NCBI GenBank assembly: GCA_963821935.1
Contig: CAWGFM010000001.1
Location: 20,997-84,996, forward strand
Origin: JAOUEA01 sp963821935
GTDB lineage: Bacteria; Actinomycetota; UBA4738; HRBIN12
DNA length: 64,000 nucleotides
Reading direction: 5' to 3'
Shown here: in pieces, positions 15,793-24,668 of the stretch
Layout of the letters: the number at the start of each line of letters is the position of its first letter
How positions within the stretch are numbered: position 1 is the stretch's first letter
Notes under the pieces: model-generated
Database searches by the model: none
Told to the model about the DNA's origin: nothing
Seen by the model: the letters and a program-made list of their open reading frames with translations, nothing else
Program-made: the position numbers and the translations under genes

Positions 15793-17100
15793 GTGAGGTT
15801 CGCTCCGCACACCGACGACGAGATCCGCGACATGCTCGCGACGATCGGGCGGTCCTCGGTCGCCGAGCTCTTCGACCAGGTTCCCGACCCGGTTCGTCTG
15901 GATCGGGCGCTCGAGATCCCCGACGGCGTCTCGGAGATGGAACTGGTCGCCGACATGCGCGACCTGGCCGCCAGCGACCGGAACATGGATCAGCTGGTGT
16001 GCTTCGCGGGCGGCGGTGCCTACGACCATTACATCCCCTCGGTCGTGTGGGCCCTGGCGGGTCGCTCGGAGTTCTACACGTCGTACACCCCATATCAGCC
16101 GGAGCTGTCGCAGGGCGTCTTGCAGGTCCTGTTCGAGTACCAGTCGATGATCTGCGAGCTGACGGACATGGACGTGTCCAACGCCTCGCTCTACGACGGT
16201 GCCACCGCCCTGGTCGAAGCGGTGCACATGACCCTGGCATCGGGACGCATGCGCGTGCTGGTGTCCGACGGTGTCGACTCCCGCGCCCTCGAGGCCCTGC
16301 GCACCGCCGGGAGGGGAGCGGCCTACGAGCCCGAAGTGTTCCACGGTCACCCGGAGCCCGGCGGTGACGTGGCCGCAGTGGTCCTCCAGCACCCCAATGT
16401 GTACGGGGTGCTGGAACCCGTCCGCGATTCCTTCGCCGCCGCGCACGATGCGGGCGCCAAGGCGATCCAGGTGTTCGATCCGCTGTCGCTCGGCGTGCTG
16501 GCGACCCCCGGCGAGCTGGGTGCGGACATCGCGGTCGGCGAGGGCCAGGGTCTGGGCAACCACCTCAACTACGGAGGGCCCTACCTGGGCATCATCGCCG
16601 CTCGGAAGGGCGACGTACGCAAGATGCCGGGACGCATCGTGGGCGAGACGGTCGACGTGGACGAGACGACGGGCTACGTCCTGACGCTGCAAGCGCGCGA
16701 GCAGCACATCCGTCGGGAGAAGGCCAACTCCAACATCTGCACGAACCAGACGCTGATGGCCATCGCCGCCACCGTGTACCTAGGGTGGCTGGGCCCCGAG
16801 GGTCTGGGTGAGCTCGGCCGTCAGTGCGCGTCGAAGGCCGCGTACACGGCGGAGCAGCTCACCGCTCTGCCCGGGGTATCGCTGGCGTTTCCCGATGCGC
16901 CGTTCTTCAAGGAGTTCGCGGTGCGCTTGCCCCGGGCCGCCTCCGAGGTTCGCGAACGCATGGTCGACCGCGGGTTCCTGGCGGGGGTACCGATGCCGCA
17001 GGCAGGCGATGACCTCTTGGTGGTCGCCGTCACCGAGCGGCGCTCACGGCCAGAGATCGACGGGTTCGTCTCGGCCATGGGGGAGGTGCTCGCTTCGTGA
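15793..17100 (+). CDS. gcvPA: Glycine dehydrogenase (decarboxylating) subunit 1
   Basis: This is the N-terminal half of the P protein, which forms a heterotetramer with GcvPB and decarboxylates glycine, passing the aminomethyl group to GcvH. Motifs include FAGGGAYDHYIPSVVWAL, TSYTPYQPELSQGVLQVLFE, NASLYDGATALVEAVHM and GGPYLGIIAARKG, all typical of the 435-448-residue subunit. The GTG start at 15793 has a -10 box 6 bases upstream. Its stop overlaps gcvPB. Confidence 0.95.
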   Translation: MRFAPHTDDEIRDMLATIGRSSVAELFDQVPDPVRLDRALEIPDGVSEMELVADMRDLAASDRNMDQLVCFAGGGAYDHYIPSVVWALAGRSEFYTSYTPYQPELSQGVLQVLFEYQSMICELTDMDVSNASLYDGATALVEAVHMTLASGRMRVLVSDGVDSRALEALRTAGRGAAYEPEVFHGHPEPGGDVAAVVLQHPNVYGVLEPVRDSFAAAHDAGAKAIQVFDPLSLGVLATPGELGADIAVGEGQGLGNHLNYGGPYLGIIAARKGDVRKMPGRIVGETVDVDETTGYVLTLQAREQHIRREKANSNICTNQTLMAIAATVYLGWLGPEGLGELGRQCASKAAYTAEQLTALPGVSLAFPDAPFFKEFAVRLPRAASEVRERMVDRGFLAGVPMPQAGDDLLVVAVTERRSRPEIDGFVSAMGEVLAS

Positions 17101-18626
17101 GCCAGGGCGCGCCGATCCGCACGCAGGGGCCCGTGGGCACGACCGGCACCATCGTGGACCGCTCGGTGCCGGGCCGCCGGGCGTTCAGCTTGGCGCCGCT
17201 GGACGTGCCCACGGCCGAGATCGCGGCCGAGCACGCGCGCAAGGAGCCACCCCGCCTGCCCGAGGTCGCCGAGATCGACCTGATCAGGCACTACACACGC
17301 CTCTCGCAGATGAACCACGGTGTGGACACCGGCCCCTACCCGCTGGGCTCATGCACGATGAAGTACAACCCCAAGGCAGCGGAGACCGTCGCGGCCATGC
17401 CCGGATTCCAACGGCTGCATCCGCTGCAGCCCGACGCGACCGTGCAGGGCATGCTCGAGCTGCTCTGGCGCCTGGAACGGGCGCTGTGCGAGATCACCGG
17501 CATGGCGCGGGCCACGTTGCAGCCCCCGGCCGGGGCGTGCGGGGAGATGACCGGCCTGCTGATCATGCGCGCCGTGCACGCCGACCGTGGGGGCGAGCGG
17601 ACCAAGGTGTTGATCCCCGACGCCGCCCACGGTACGAACCCGGCCAGCGTTCGTCTCGCCGGGTTCGAGGCGGTCAGCGTTCCGTCGGACGCGCGCGGTC
17701 TGGTGGACGTGGGGGCCCTGCGACCGCTGGTCGACGACCAGGTGGCCGGGCTCATGCTCACGAACCCCAACACGCTCGGCCTGTTCGAAGAGCGCATCGA
17801 GGAGATCACCGCGATGCTGCACGATGTGGGTGCCATCGTGTACTACGACGGGGCCAACCTCAACGCGATCCTCGGGCAGTGCCGTCCCGGCGACATGGGC
17901 TTCGACATCGTCCATATCAATACCCACAAGACGTTCGCGACTCCGCACGGCGGGGGAGGGCCGGGTGCCGGCCCGGTGGGGGTGACCCAGGATCTCGCCG
18001 ATTACCTTCCGGCACCGATCGTGGCTCGAGACAGCGATGGGACCTACCGATGGGATCACGAACGGCCCCGCTCCATCGGACGCCTCCACGGGTTCAACGG
18101 GAACATGGGGGTCCTGGTTCGCGCCTACGCCTACGTGTTCCTCCACGGCGCGGACGGGTTGGCCGAGGTCAGCGAGCTCGCGGCGCTCAACGCCAACTAC
18201 CTGGCCTCGCTGCTTCGGGAGGATTTCCCGCTCGCCTATCCGGACATGCCGCCGATGCACGAGTTCGTGTCGTCGGCGGAGACGTTGAAGCGCGACACGG
18301 GGGTCCGCGCGACCGACGTGGCGAAGCGGCTCATCGATCTGGGCTACCACCCGTCCACCGTGTACTTCCCGCTTGTGGTCGACGAAGCCATGATGATCGA
18401 GCCCACCGAGACCGAGTCCCGCGAAACGCTCGACGGGCTCGCGGCCGCCTTCCGCCAGGCCGCAGCCGAAGCTCGCGCCGATCCGGAGGTGCTGCACGAG
18501 GCGCCGCTCACCACACCGGTCCGGCGCCTCGACGAGGCGCTTGCGGCTCGTCAGCTCAAGCTCCGGTGGAACGTCGGGACATCGGAGGGATCGAGTGCCT
18601 CCGAAGCAGCGGGGGGAGACCGCTGA
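17097..18626 (+). CDS. gcvPB: Glycine dehydrogenase (decarboxylating) subunit 2
   Basis: GcvPB is the PLP-binding half of the P protein. The PLP lysine is Lys278 in INTHKTFATPHGGGGPG. Other signatures are PLGSCTMKYNPK, LQPPAGACGEMTGL and DAAHGTNPASV. At 509 residues it is of normal length, with a C-terminal tail rich in serine and alanine. It starts at GTG 17097 within the gcvPA stop. No gcvT or lpd gene is next to it; the T protein would have to be elsewhere. Confidence 0.95.
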   Translation: MSQGAPIRTQGPVGTTGTIVDRSVPGRRAFSLAPLDVPTAEIAAEHARKEPPRLPEVAEIDLIRHYTRLSQMNHGVDTGPYPLGSCTMKYNPKAAETVAAMPGFQRLHPLQPDATVQGMLELLWRLERALCEITGMARATLQPPAGACGEMTGLLIMRAVHADRGGERTKVLIPDAAHGTNPASVRLAGFEAVSVPSDARGLVDVGALRPLVDDQVAGLMLTNPNTLGLFEERIEEITAMLHDVGAIVYYDGANLNAILGQCRPGDMGFDIVHINTHKTFATPHGGGGPGAGPVGVTQDLADYLPAPIVARDSDGTYRWDHERPRSIGRLHGFNGNMGVLVRAYAYVFLHGADGLAEVSELAALNANYLASLLREDFPLAYPDMPPMHEFVSSAETLKRDTGVRATDVAKRLIDLGYHPSTVYFPLVVDEAMMIEPTETESRETLDGLAAAFRQAAAEARADPEVLHEAPLTTPVRRLDEALAARQLKLRWNVGTSEGSSASEAAGGDR

Positions 18627-18661
18627 TGACCGCGCCTCGGGGAGCGTTTCATGCAAGGTGA

Positions 18662-18677
18662 CATAATGGACGTTATG
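18662..18677. promoter_or_regulatory. Inverted-repeat operator candidate (CATAA-N6-TTATG)
   Basis: CATAATGGACGTTATG lies 33 bases before the hydrolase start. The CATAAT may also serve as a -10 box, so a repressor bound here would block transcription. Confidence 0.45.
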
Positions 18678-18690
18678 GGCGTTCGCGCCC
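18677..18690 (+). other. 5'-UTR hairpin with UUCG tetraloop
   Basis: GGGCG-TTCG-CGCCC forms a perfect 5-bp stem with an exceptionally stable loop type. It lies between the operator-like repeat and the CAGGAGGA ribosome binding site of the hydrolase gene. No T-tract follows, so it is not an intrinsic terminator; mRNA stabilisation is one possibility. Confidence 0.5.
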
Positions 18691-18709
18691 TGCGAGGCAG
18701 GAGGACCGC

Positions 18710-19438
18710 ATGAGCACCGCACCGATCGTGTTGGTACCCGGGTTCTGGCTCGGCGCGTGGGCATGGGACGAGGTCGTCGCCGCCCTGCGCGCCGACGGGC
18801 ACGAGGTCACGGCGGTGACGCTGCCCGGTCTCGAGTCGGAGGACGCCGACCGGTCGTCGATCACGTTCGAGGACCACGTCGCGGCGATCTGCGAGGCCGT
18901 GACGGCGACGGGACGACCCGCCGTGCTCGCCGTACACAGCGGCGCGGGGGCTCCCGGCTACGCCGTCACCGACCGCATCCCCGAGCAGATCGCGTCGATG
19001 ATCTACGTCGACACCGGTCCCGCCAAGGGGGCGCTCGACCCCGACGTGACCGACGCGGAGGTGCCGCTCCCCTCTCGTGAGCAGCTCGAGAAGGACGAGA
19101 ACCTCGACGGGCTCACGGCCGAGCAGCTCGAGACCTTCCGGCTGCGGGCCGTCCCCGAGCCGGCGGCGGCCCTCCGCGAGGCGGCCGATCTGACCAACGA
19201 CGCGCGTCTCGGGGTGCCGAGCACCGTGATCTGCACCGGCTTCAGCGCCCAGGAGTACCAGGACGCCATCAAGGAGGGTTATCCGTTCCTCGCAGGCCTG
19301 GCCGAGCTCCGTAACGTGTCCTACGTCGACATGCCGACGAGCCACTGGCCGATGTGGTCGCGGCCCCATGATCTGGCCGCGCTCATCGGGGACGCGGCGC
19401 GGACGGCCGGAACCGCCGCTGGAAGCCCCACAGCGTGA
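18710..19438 (+). CDS. Alpha/beta hydrolase
   Basis: A 242-residue single-domain alpha/beta hydrolase. The N-terminal IVLVPGFWLGAWAWDEVV carries the oxyanion-hole region, the nucleophile elbow is VHSGAG, and the C-terminal catalytic histidine is in MPTSHWPM. It has a good ribosome binding site (CAGGAGGA), a hairpin in the leader and an inverted repeat upstream, all unlike the tightly packed genes before it, so it is probably controlled separately. Its 3' end overlaps the converging lnt-ppm gene by 56 bases. Substrate unknown. Confidence 0.8.
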   Translation: MSTAPIVLVPGFWLGAWAWDEVVAALRADGHEVTAVTLPGLESEDADRSSITFEDHVAAICEAVTATGRPAVLAVHSGAGAPGYAVTDRIPEQIASMIYVDTGPAKGALDPDVTDAEVPLPSREQLEKDENLDGLTAEQLETFRLRAVPEPAAALREAADLTNDARLGVPSTVICTGFSAQEYQDAIKEGYPFLAGLAELRNVSYVDMPTSHWPMWSRPHDLAALIGDAARTAGTAAGSPTA

Positions 19439-21653
19439 CCAGCCAGAGCGCCTCTGCGACGATCCTCCGCGAGATCTTGGAGTGGCCGTGCTCGCGTTCG
19501 CGGAACGTGATGGGAACCTCCGACATCGCGTAGCCCAGGTCCCACGTCCGCATCACCAGCTCGATCTGGAAGCCGTATCCCTCTGAGGCGACGGGCTGGC
19601 GCATCAGTTCCTCGAGGGCATCCGCGCGATAGACGCGGTAGCCGCTGGTCGCGTCGTGCAGGGGAAGGCCCAACATGAGGCGGGCGTAGACGTTGCCAGC
19701 GCGTGAGAGGGTCACGCGAACGCGACTCCAGTTCGACACCGAGCCTCCGGGCACGTAGCGAGAGCCCACCACCACGTCGCTGTCGGTCGAGGCCGCGTCG
19801 AGCAGCGCCGGCAGTTCCGAGGGGTCGTGGGAAAGGTCGGAGTCCATCTCCACGATCAGGTCATACCCCTCTCTGAGCGCCAGCTCGAATCCTTGAAGGT
19901 AGGCACTGGCCAGGCCGGACCTGTGGGAGCGCTCGAGCAAGCGGATGTGAGGATCGGTCGCCATCGCGTCGCGGACCGCCTGGGCGGTGCCGTCGGGCGA
20001 GGAGTCATCCACGACCAGGATGTCGACGTCGTGCGGGGCGGCGCGCACACCCTTGAGCACGCGTTCGATCGTGGCGCATTCGTCGTAGGTGGGCAGGATC
20101 ACCAGGGTGCGGGCACCCGGCCGCAACGGTTCCGGCGCGGCGCGTGTGGCTGTTCGACGCCGTGGCACCACGAAGGCCAGCACGATCGAGGCAAGCAGGA
20201 GCCAGGGGAGCCAGTCCCCCAGCCGTACGTACCAGGTGCGTTGGTCGGAAGACCGGATGGTGCCCCGCAGGATACCGGCGCGGAACAGCCCTTGCGATGC
20301 CACCACGCGCCCTGACGGATCCACGAATGCGCTGATGCCCGAGACGGCGCCATTGATCACCCAGCGGGCGTCCTCGATGGCCCGCATCTGCGTCATCTGC
20401 AGGTGCTGGGCACCGGCCGCGGTGAACCCGTACGAGGCGTTGTTGACCGTCACCACCAGGAAACCGGCCCCATCGTTGACCATGGCCCGTGGGATATCCG
20501 GGAAGGCGTTCTCGAAGCAGATCGGGGTGCCGATCGAGCCGAGCCCTTCGACGGCCAGGGTGTCCACCTGCTCCCCCGGCGTGCGATCGATCGGGATCTG
20601 ATCGATCGCATCGATCCACTGCAGTCGCGATCGGAACGGCACGTACTCCCCGAAGGGCACCAGGTGCACCTTGTCGTAGCGGCCGTCGAGATCGCCCGCC
20701 CCGTCCAACAACACCACGCTGGTTCGCTGGCCCCCTTCGGCGTCATCCAGCACGGCCCCGATCAGCGTCGGCGCCCCGACCTGGGCCACCGCGTCCCGCA
20801 CGGCCGCGACCGTGGCCGGATCCTCGGCCGCCGCCGGGTCCAGGGCTCCCTCCCCCCAGATGGCCAGGTCGGGAGGCTCGTCGTCGAGCTGCCGGTGCAG
20901 CTCGGTGTTCAGTTTCGCCACCTCGATGTCCTCGTCCGAACCGGTCGCGGCTCGGGCGGCGGCCTCTCGCACGTCCACCTGGATCGCGGCCACGTCGATC
21001 GGCGGCCCGTGGGCCGCTCCGAACCCGATCGCGGCGGGCGCCACCCCCACGATCAACGCCAGCGTCAACGCGATCGCTACGGTGCGGCGGGTGCCGGTCC
21101 CCTGTTCGTCGATGATCGCGGTGACCCACAGGGCGTTGATCGCCGCCACGGCGAAGGTGACGCCCCAGACCCCGGCCACGGTCGCCAGGCGCACCGTGAC
21201 GCGGTTGTCCACCTGTGAGACGCCGAGGCCGCCCCAGCTGAACCCGCCCAACGGCCATGCCGAGCGGATCCAGTCCAGGACCGTCCAGAGCGCCGCCGTG
21301 GACATGGCGCTCACGATCGGCCGGCCGGGGCGGCGCAGCGCGGGTGTGATGAGTCCGAACAGGGCCACCGACAGGGCGCACAGGAGCGTCAGGGCCGTCC
21401 ACGCCAGCGTGCCGAATCGCCAGATCCAGTAGATCGTGGCGCCGTAGAAGGCCAGCCCGAAGATTAGGCCCAGCACGAATCCGCGCAGAGGGCGGGCATC
21501 CCACAGGAGCCACACGAGCGGCCCCAACGCGACGAAGGCGATCGGCCAGAACCCAACAGGAGGGAACGCCGTCGACAGGGCGAGACCGGAGAGCAGGGAG
21601 ATCAGGAGCGCGAGCGGAAGTTGAGGGCGCGCCCTCAGGCGCAGTCGCGGCAC
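19383..21653 (-). CDS. ppm1: Fused apolipoprotein N-acyltransferase / polyprenol-phosphate mannosyltransferase
   Basis: The N-terminal part (about 1-500) is an Lnt: six or more membrane segments followed by a nitrilase-like domain with the catalytic glutamate (WGEGAL), lysine (DKVHLVPFGEYVPF) and cysteine (CFENAFPD). It adds the third acyl chain to lipoproteins. The C-terminal part (about 520-756) is a GT2 mannosyltransferase with LVILPTYDECATIERVL, DDSSPDGTA and EMDSDLSHDP, making polyprenol-phosphate-mannose. The same fusion is known as Ppm1 in Mycobacterium tuberculosis. GTG 21653 overlaps the DUF4193 gene by 19 bases. Confidence 0.92.
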   Translation of the reverse strand: MPRLRLRARPQLPLALLISLLSGLALSTAFPPVGFWPIAFVALGPLVWLLWDARPLRGFVLGLIFGLAFYGATIYWIWRFGTLAWTALTLLCALSVALFGLITPALRRPGRPIVSAMSTAALWTVLDWIRSAWPLGGFSWGGLGVSQVDNRVTVRLATVAGVWGVTFAVAAINALWVTAIIDEQGTGTRRTVAIALTLALIVGVAPAAIGFGAAHGPPIDVAAIQVDVREAAARAATGSDEDIEVAKLNTELHRQLDDEPPDLAIWGEGALDPAAAEDPATVAAVRDAVAQVGAPTLIGAVLDDAEGGQRTSVVLLDGAGDLDGRYDKVHLVPFGEYVPFRSRLQWIDAIDQIPIDRTPGEQVDTLAVEGLGSIGTPICFENAFPDIPRAMVNDGAGFLVVTVNNASYGFTAAGAQHLQMTQMRAIEDARWVINGAVSGISAFVDPSGRVVASQGLFRAGILRGTIRSSDQRTWYVRLGDWLPWLLLASIVLAFVVPRRRTATRAAPEPLRPGARTLVILPTYDECATIERVLKGVRAAPHDVDILVVDDSSPDGTAQAVRDAMATDPHIRLLERSHRSGLASAYLQGFELALREGYDLIVEMDSDLSHDPSELPALLDAASTDSDVVVGSRYVPGGSVSNWSRVRVTLSRAGNVYARLMLGLPLHDATSGYRVYRADALEELMRQPVASEGYGFQIELVMRTWDLGYAMSEVPITFREREHGHSKISRRIVAEALWLVTLWGFQRRFRPSAPRPR

Positions 21654-22027
21654 AGCATCTTCTTCTTGTCCGCCAGCTGACCGCGGTGCTTCACCAGGAA
21701 GCAGCGCTTGCAGACGAACTCGGTCTCCTGCATGGGGACCACCCGGGTGTCCGCCTGATCGCCGGCGAGCTTCTCCTCCTTGGTGAGGGGGAGGGCGACC
21801 TCCTCTTCTTCCTCGGCGGCTTCCTCCGCGGCCTCCTGCTTGGTGAGCATCACCTGGATCGACTCCACCTCACCGACGGGAGCGGCCGGGTCCGGGGGAA
21901 CGGTGGCGTCGGCGAGCTCAGCCTCGCTGGGCTCGTCCTCGTCGACGTCGTCGTCCGGCTCGGCCTCGGCCTGCGGCTCCGCCTCGTCCTCGATGGGTTC
22001 GTCGACTTCGCTCATGGTGTCGTTCAT
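21635..22027 (-). CDS. DUF4193 family zinc-ribbon-like protein
   Basis: About 130 residues: a very acidic N-terminal half (runs of Asp, Glu, Ala, Pro) and a C-terminal FVCKRCFLVKHRGQLADKKK-MLCRDCA segment with two CxxC pairs. The C-terminus matches the actinobacterial DUF4193 family, whose function is unknown. The start ATG (22027) is preceded by a purine-rich GACGAGG box and a -10 (TACAAT). It overlaps lnt-ppm by 19 bases, so it is probably cotranscribed with it. Confidence 0.85.
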   Translation of the reverse strand: MNDTMSEVDEPIEDEAEPQAEAEPDDDVDEDEPSEAELADATVPPDPAAPVGEVESIQVMLTKQEAAEEAAEEEEEVALPLTKEEKLAGDQADTRVVPMQETEFVCKRCFLVKHRGQLADKKKMLCRDCA

Positions 22028-22067
22028 CTCGTCCTCGTCGGGGGTCGCTGGGCCCCGATGCGCGCGG

Positions 22068-22073
22068 ATTGTA
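22068..22073 (-). promoter_or_regulatory. -10 box for the DUF4193-lnt-ppm transcript
   Basis: TACAAT on the minus strand places the transcription start near 22060 and leaves a leader of about 33 bases before ATG 22027. Confidence 0.45.
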
Positions 22074-22180
22074 CTGCCAGTCGCCGCTTCTGCAACGCAA
22101 GCGCCTGTGGGAACGTTCGAGATCCCGGTTCCATTCCCGCGGCCATGATGTCGTTGCCCGGACGCTTGGACACCGGGCAT

Positions 22181-22255
22181 GGCAAGGACCCAAGAGACCT
22201 TTGGGGCCGCGACGCCGGGGCGCCGCGTTCTCTACTCAGCCTCTTGGGTCCTGCC
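22181..22255. repeat. Long inverted repeat / structured element of unknown function
   Basis: GGCA-A-GGACCCAAGAG (22181-22196) pairs with CTCTTGGGTCCTGCC (22241-22255), giving 15 base pairs with one bulged A. The 44-base interior holds a second GC-rich hairpin. It sits in the 361-base gap between the minus-strand amidohydrolase and DUF4193 genes, where no gene is visible. It could be a terminator-like structure or a small structured RNA; there is no T-tract on either strand. Confidence 0.55.
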
Positions 22256-22388
22256 GGCGCCTCCCCCAGGCCATCACTGGCCGACGGTGGCGCAGTTCGA
22301 ACGCTACGACCGGCGGGCGGTCAGGGTCAACCCCGCAGTGCCCAGGAACGATGACGATCCGTCGGTGGGACCGGAAGGGTCCGCTCTC

Positions 22389-23906
22389 TCAGCCGGCGAA
22401 GACCTCCCGGCCGAGCGAGACGGTCAGCACCGGTCGGATGCCATCGATCTCGGCAACCGTGAGCGGATCGTGCTCGAAAGCGGCGAAGTCGGCATGCATG
22501 CCCGGCGCGAGGGCACCCTTCTTCTCCTCTTGATGGCCCACGCGTGCCGAGCCGATCGTGTGCAGACGCAGCGCAACCGCCCGTGATACACGCTGCGCCG
22601 CGTCGTGATGACCCTCGAGCGAGGCGATGCAGCGCATCGGGTCCAGCGGCGTGACCGGGGCGTCCGACCCCACTCCCACCTCGACGCCCCGGTCGATCAA
22701 GGTGCGGAAGGGGTTCATCGCCCGCGCCCGATCCATGCCGAGCCGCTGCTCGTACAGCCCTCCTCGGCTCCCCCACTCGCGGTCGAACGCCGGTTGGATG
22801 GACGCGGCAAGGCCCAGGACCGCCGCGCGTTCGATCTGGGCGGTCGAGATCATCTCGACGTGCTCGATCCGGTGCCGGCGCGCCCGGAAGTGCCGCCGCT
22901 CGCGCGAGTCCGATGCCTGGTAGACGCGCTCCCACGCTTCCAGCACCTGCTCGATCGCGCGGTCACCGATCGCGTGCACGCCCACCTGGAGGCCGGCCGC
23001 GTGTCCTCCGTGGAAGAACTCCGCGAGCTCGTCGTCCGAGTACGACTTGGCCCCGATCGAGTCGGACCCCTCGTACGGGATGAGCAATGCGGCCGTTGCC
23101 GCTCCGATCGAGCCATCGGTGGGCAGGTCGCCCCCTACTGCGGTGAGGCGATGCTGGATGGCGACCGACAGATCCATGGTGGCCACGATCGGCATGGCGT
23201 CGACCGGGAGGCGGCTCCGCTGCTGCAACAGCACCCGGAGATCGGCGTCTCCGTGCGAGTGCGGCATCGCCATCTCGTGCACCGCCGTGATACCCCGCGA
23301 GGCGGCGACGCCTGCGGCCCTGAGCTGCAGGGACTGGAGCTCGTGGTCGGAGAGGGAGGCGAGCACCCACCTGCCCACGGTCTCGTTCGCCTCGGTGATG
23401 AGCACGCCCGTCGGAAGGCCGTCATCGTCTCGAACCAGCCCCGGGGACCCGGAGGCACCGCCATGCTCGATCGCCACGGCGTTGGCGAGCGCCACGTGCC
23501 CATCGATGCGCCTGATGACCAGCGCTCGACCCGTCACGTCGTCGAGCTCTCGAGCGGTCGGCAGGAGCGGCTGGTCCCAGCGTGTCTCGTCGTAGCCCTG
23601 GAGGTAGACGGGGCCGTCGCCGGGCGTGGCGACCTCGCGAGCGGCGGCGGCCTTCAGCAGGTCGCCAGCGGACCGAGCCGCTTCGACGTCAGCGTTGGCG
23701 AGCGAGAGCCCAGTCGCGGTGAGGTGCACGTGGGCATCGATGAACCCCGGCACGATCGTGGCGCCGGGCAGGTCGATCACACGGTCGGCGTCCGGGGGAT
23801 CGCCCGAGCCGACGCGTTGCACGTGCCGTCCGTCGACCAGGAGCCACTCCCCCGACTCGGGGTGGCTCTGGGTCCGGACGCGAGCGGCGCGGTAAAGGGT
23901 CCTCAT
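22389..23906 (-). CDS. YtcJ-like amidohydrolase
   Basis: A 505-residue member of the metal-dependent amidohydrolase (YtcJ/exoenzyme-regulatory) family. The metal-binding HVH motif is in PGFIDAHVHLTATG, further histidines are in VHAIGDRAI and RHRIEHVEM, and the late aspartate is in GVGSDAPVTPLDP. Substrate is unknown; relatives deacylate or hydrolyse N-substituted compounds. ATG 23906 overlaps the stop of the reverse transcriptase gene (ATGA), so translation of the two is coupled. A second member of the family lies at 54756-56429. Confidence 0.82.
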   Translation of the reverse strand: MRTLYRAARVRTQSHPESGEWLLVDGRHVQRVGSGDPPDADRVIDLPGATIVPGFIDAHVHLTATGLSLANADVEAARSAGDLLKAAAAREVATPGDGPVYLQGYDETRWDQPLLPTARELDDVTGRALVIRRIDGHVALANAVAIEHGGASGSPGLVRDDDGLPTGVLITEANETVGRWVLASLSDHELQSLQLRAAGVAASRGITAVHEMAMPHSHGDADLRVLLQQRSRLPVDAMPIVATMDLSVAIQHRLTAVGGDLPTDGSIGAATAALLIPYEGSDSIGAKSYSDDELAEFFHGGHAAGLQVGVHAIGDRAIEQVLEAWERVYQASDSRERRHFRARRHRIEHVEMISTAQIERAAVLGLAASIQPAFDREWGSRGGLYEQRLGMDRARAMNPFRTLIDRGVEVGVGSDAPVTPLDPMRCIASLEGHHDAAQRVSRAVALRLHTIGSARVGHQEEKKGALAPGMHADFAAFEHDPLTVAEIDGIRPVLTVSLGREVFAG

Positions 23907-24664
23907 GGCGCGCGTAGCATCGCACGCTCGCGTGCGGCCGGTGAGTATCCTGCCGGGCCCAACAGCCGGCGTGCCGCCTCGATCGGATCGTCCATGATCG
24001 TGGTCTTGGACAGGTTGGCCTGCAGCCCATCCTCCGCCAACGCGCGTTGGAACGCGTCCCTCGCTCGGATCGCGGCCGAGTGGTCGGGGCATACCGCCAC
24101 CACGTCGTCGACCCACCGCAGGTGGACCACCCCTTCGGCCCTGATCGCGCGATCGGCGTGCGTCAGCACCGCGTTGGCGAGGGGGGCGGACGGCACCGGT
24201 CCCACGGGGAGCCCGACGATGCCACGCTCCGCGAACCCGCGGATGACGGAGACGACACCATCCACATCGATGGGCGGGCACCCGAGACGCCGCAGCGCCC
24301 GGTCGACGATCGGGGGCCGGATCGAGGTGAAACACGAGTGGACATCGCCCACGAACACGGCCGCTCCCGGGTGGGAGGCGAGCTGTGCTCGCAGCAGCGA
24401 TCGGAAGATCCGGCGCGACCGCCTCCAGTCGTCGAGCACGACCTCGGAGCCGACGGCGAGCGCTCGGTCGGCGACCACGCAGGCTCCCAGAGCAGATCCG
24501 ATGGTGGGCACCACCCTGGCGACGGCGGCCGCGTAGGCGCGGCGGTCGCCGGGACCGAGGATCGCGATCTGTCGCGTGCCTCCGCAGGGCTTGTCCACGG
24601 GGACGAGGTGGATCGGTGACGACGTGGACGAACGAGCCGGTCGGTCGGGTTGGGACGGGGCCAC
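23903..24664 (-). CDS. Small reverse transcriptase-like protein
   Basis: The 253-residue protein carries the ordered motifs of bacterial reverse transcriptases: DKPCGGTRQIAILGPGDRR (24-42), motif A FVGDVHSCFTSI with Asp107, motif B GLPVGPVPSAPLANAVL (151-167), the catalytic VDD in RWVDDVVAV (Asp186, Asp187) and LSKTT (218-222). It has no maturase or endonuclease domain and no group II intron RNA is visible. VDD replaces the common YADD. The GTG start at 24664 is preceded by AGGAGG held in a hairpin. Retron, defence-type or domesticated RT are all possible; I cannot assign a class. Confidence 0.75.
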   Translation of the reverse strand: MAPSQPDRPARSSTSSPIHLVPVDKPCGGTRQIAILGPGDRRAYAAAVARVVPTIGSALGACVVADRALAVGSEVVLDDWRRSRRIFRSLLRAQLASHPGAAVFVGDVHSCFTSIRPPIVDRALRRLGCPPIDVDGVVSVIRGFAERGIVGLPVGPVPSAPLANAVLTHADRAIRAEGVVHLRWVDDVVAVCPDHSAAIRARDAFQRALAEDGLQANLSKTTIMDDPIEAARRLLGPAGYSPAARERAMLRAP

Positions 24665-24668
24665 GCTT

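Noticed and set aside
16808..18661. 617-residue open frame in another phase over gcvPA/gcvPB
   Set aside because: Arginine/glycine-rich, no domains, wholly covered by two clear glycine cleavage genes.
22605..24536. 643-residue open frame on the plus strand
   Set aside because: It is antisense to the amidohydrolase and the reverse transcriptase, has no domain signature, and is a product of high GC with few stop codons.
23903..24664. Group II intron ORF
   Set aside because: No maturase (X), DNA-binding or HNH domains, and no domain V-like RNA hairpin was seen around the gene.
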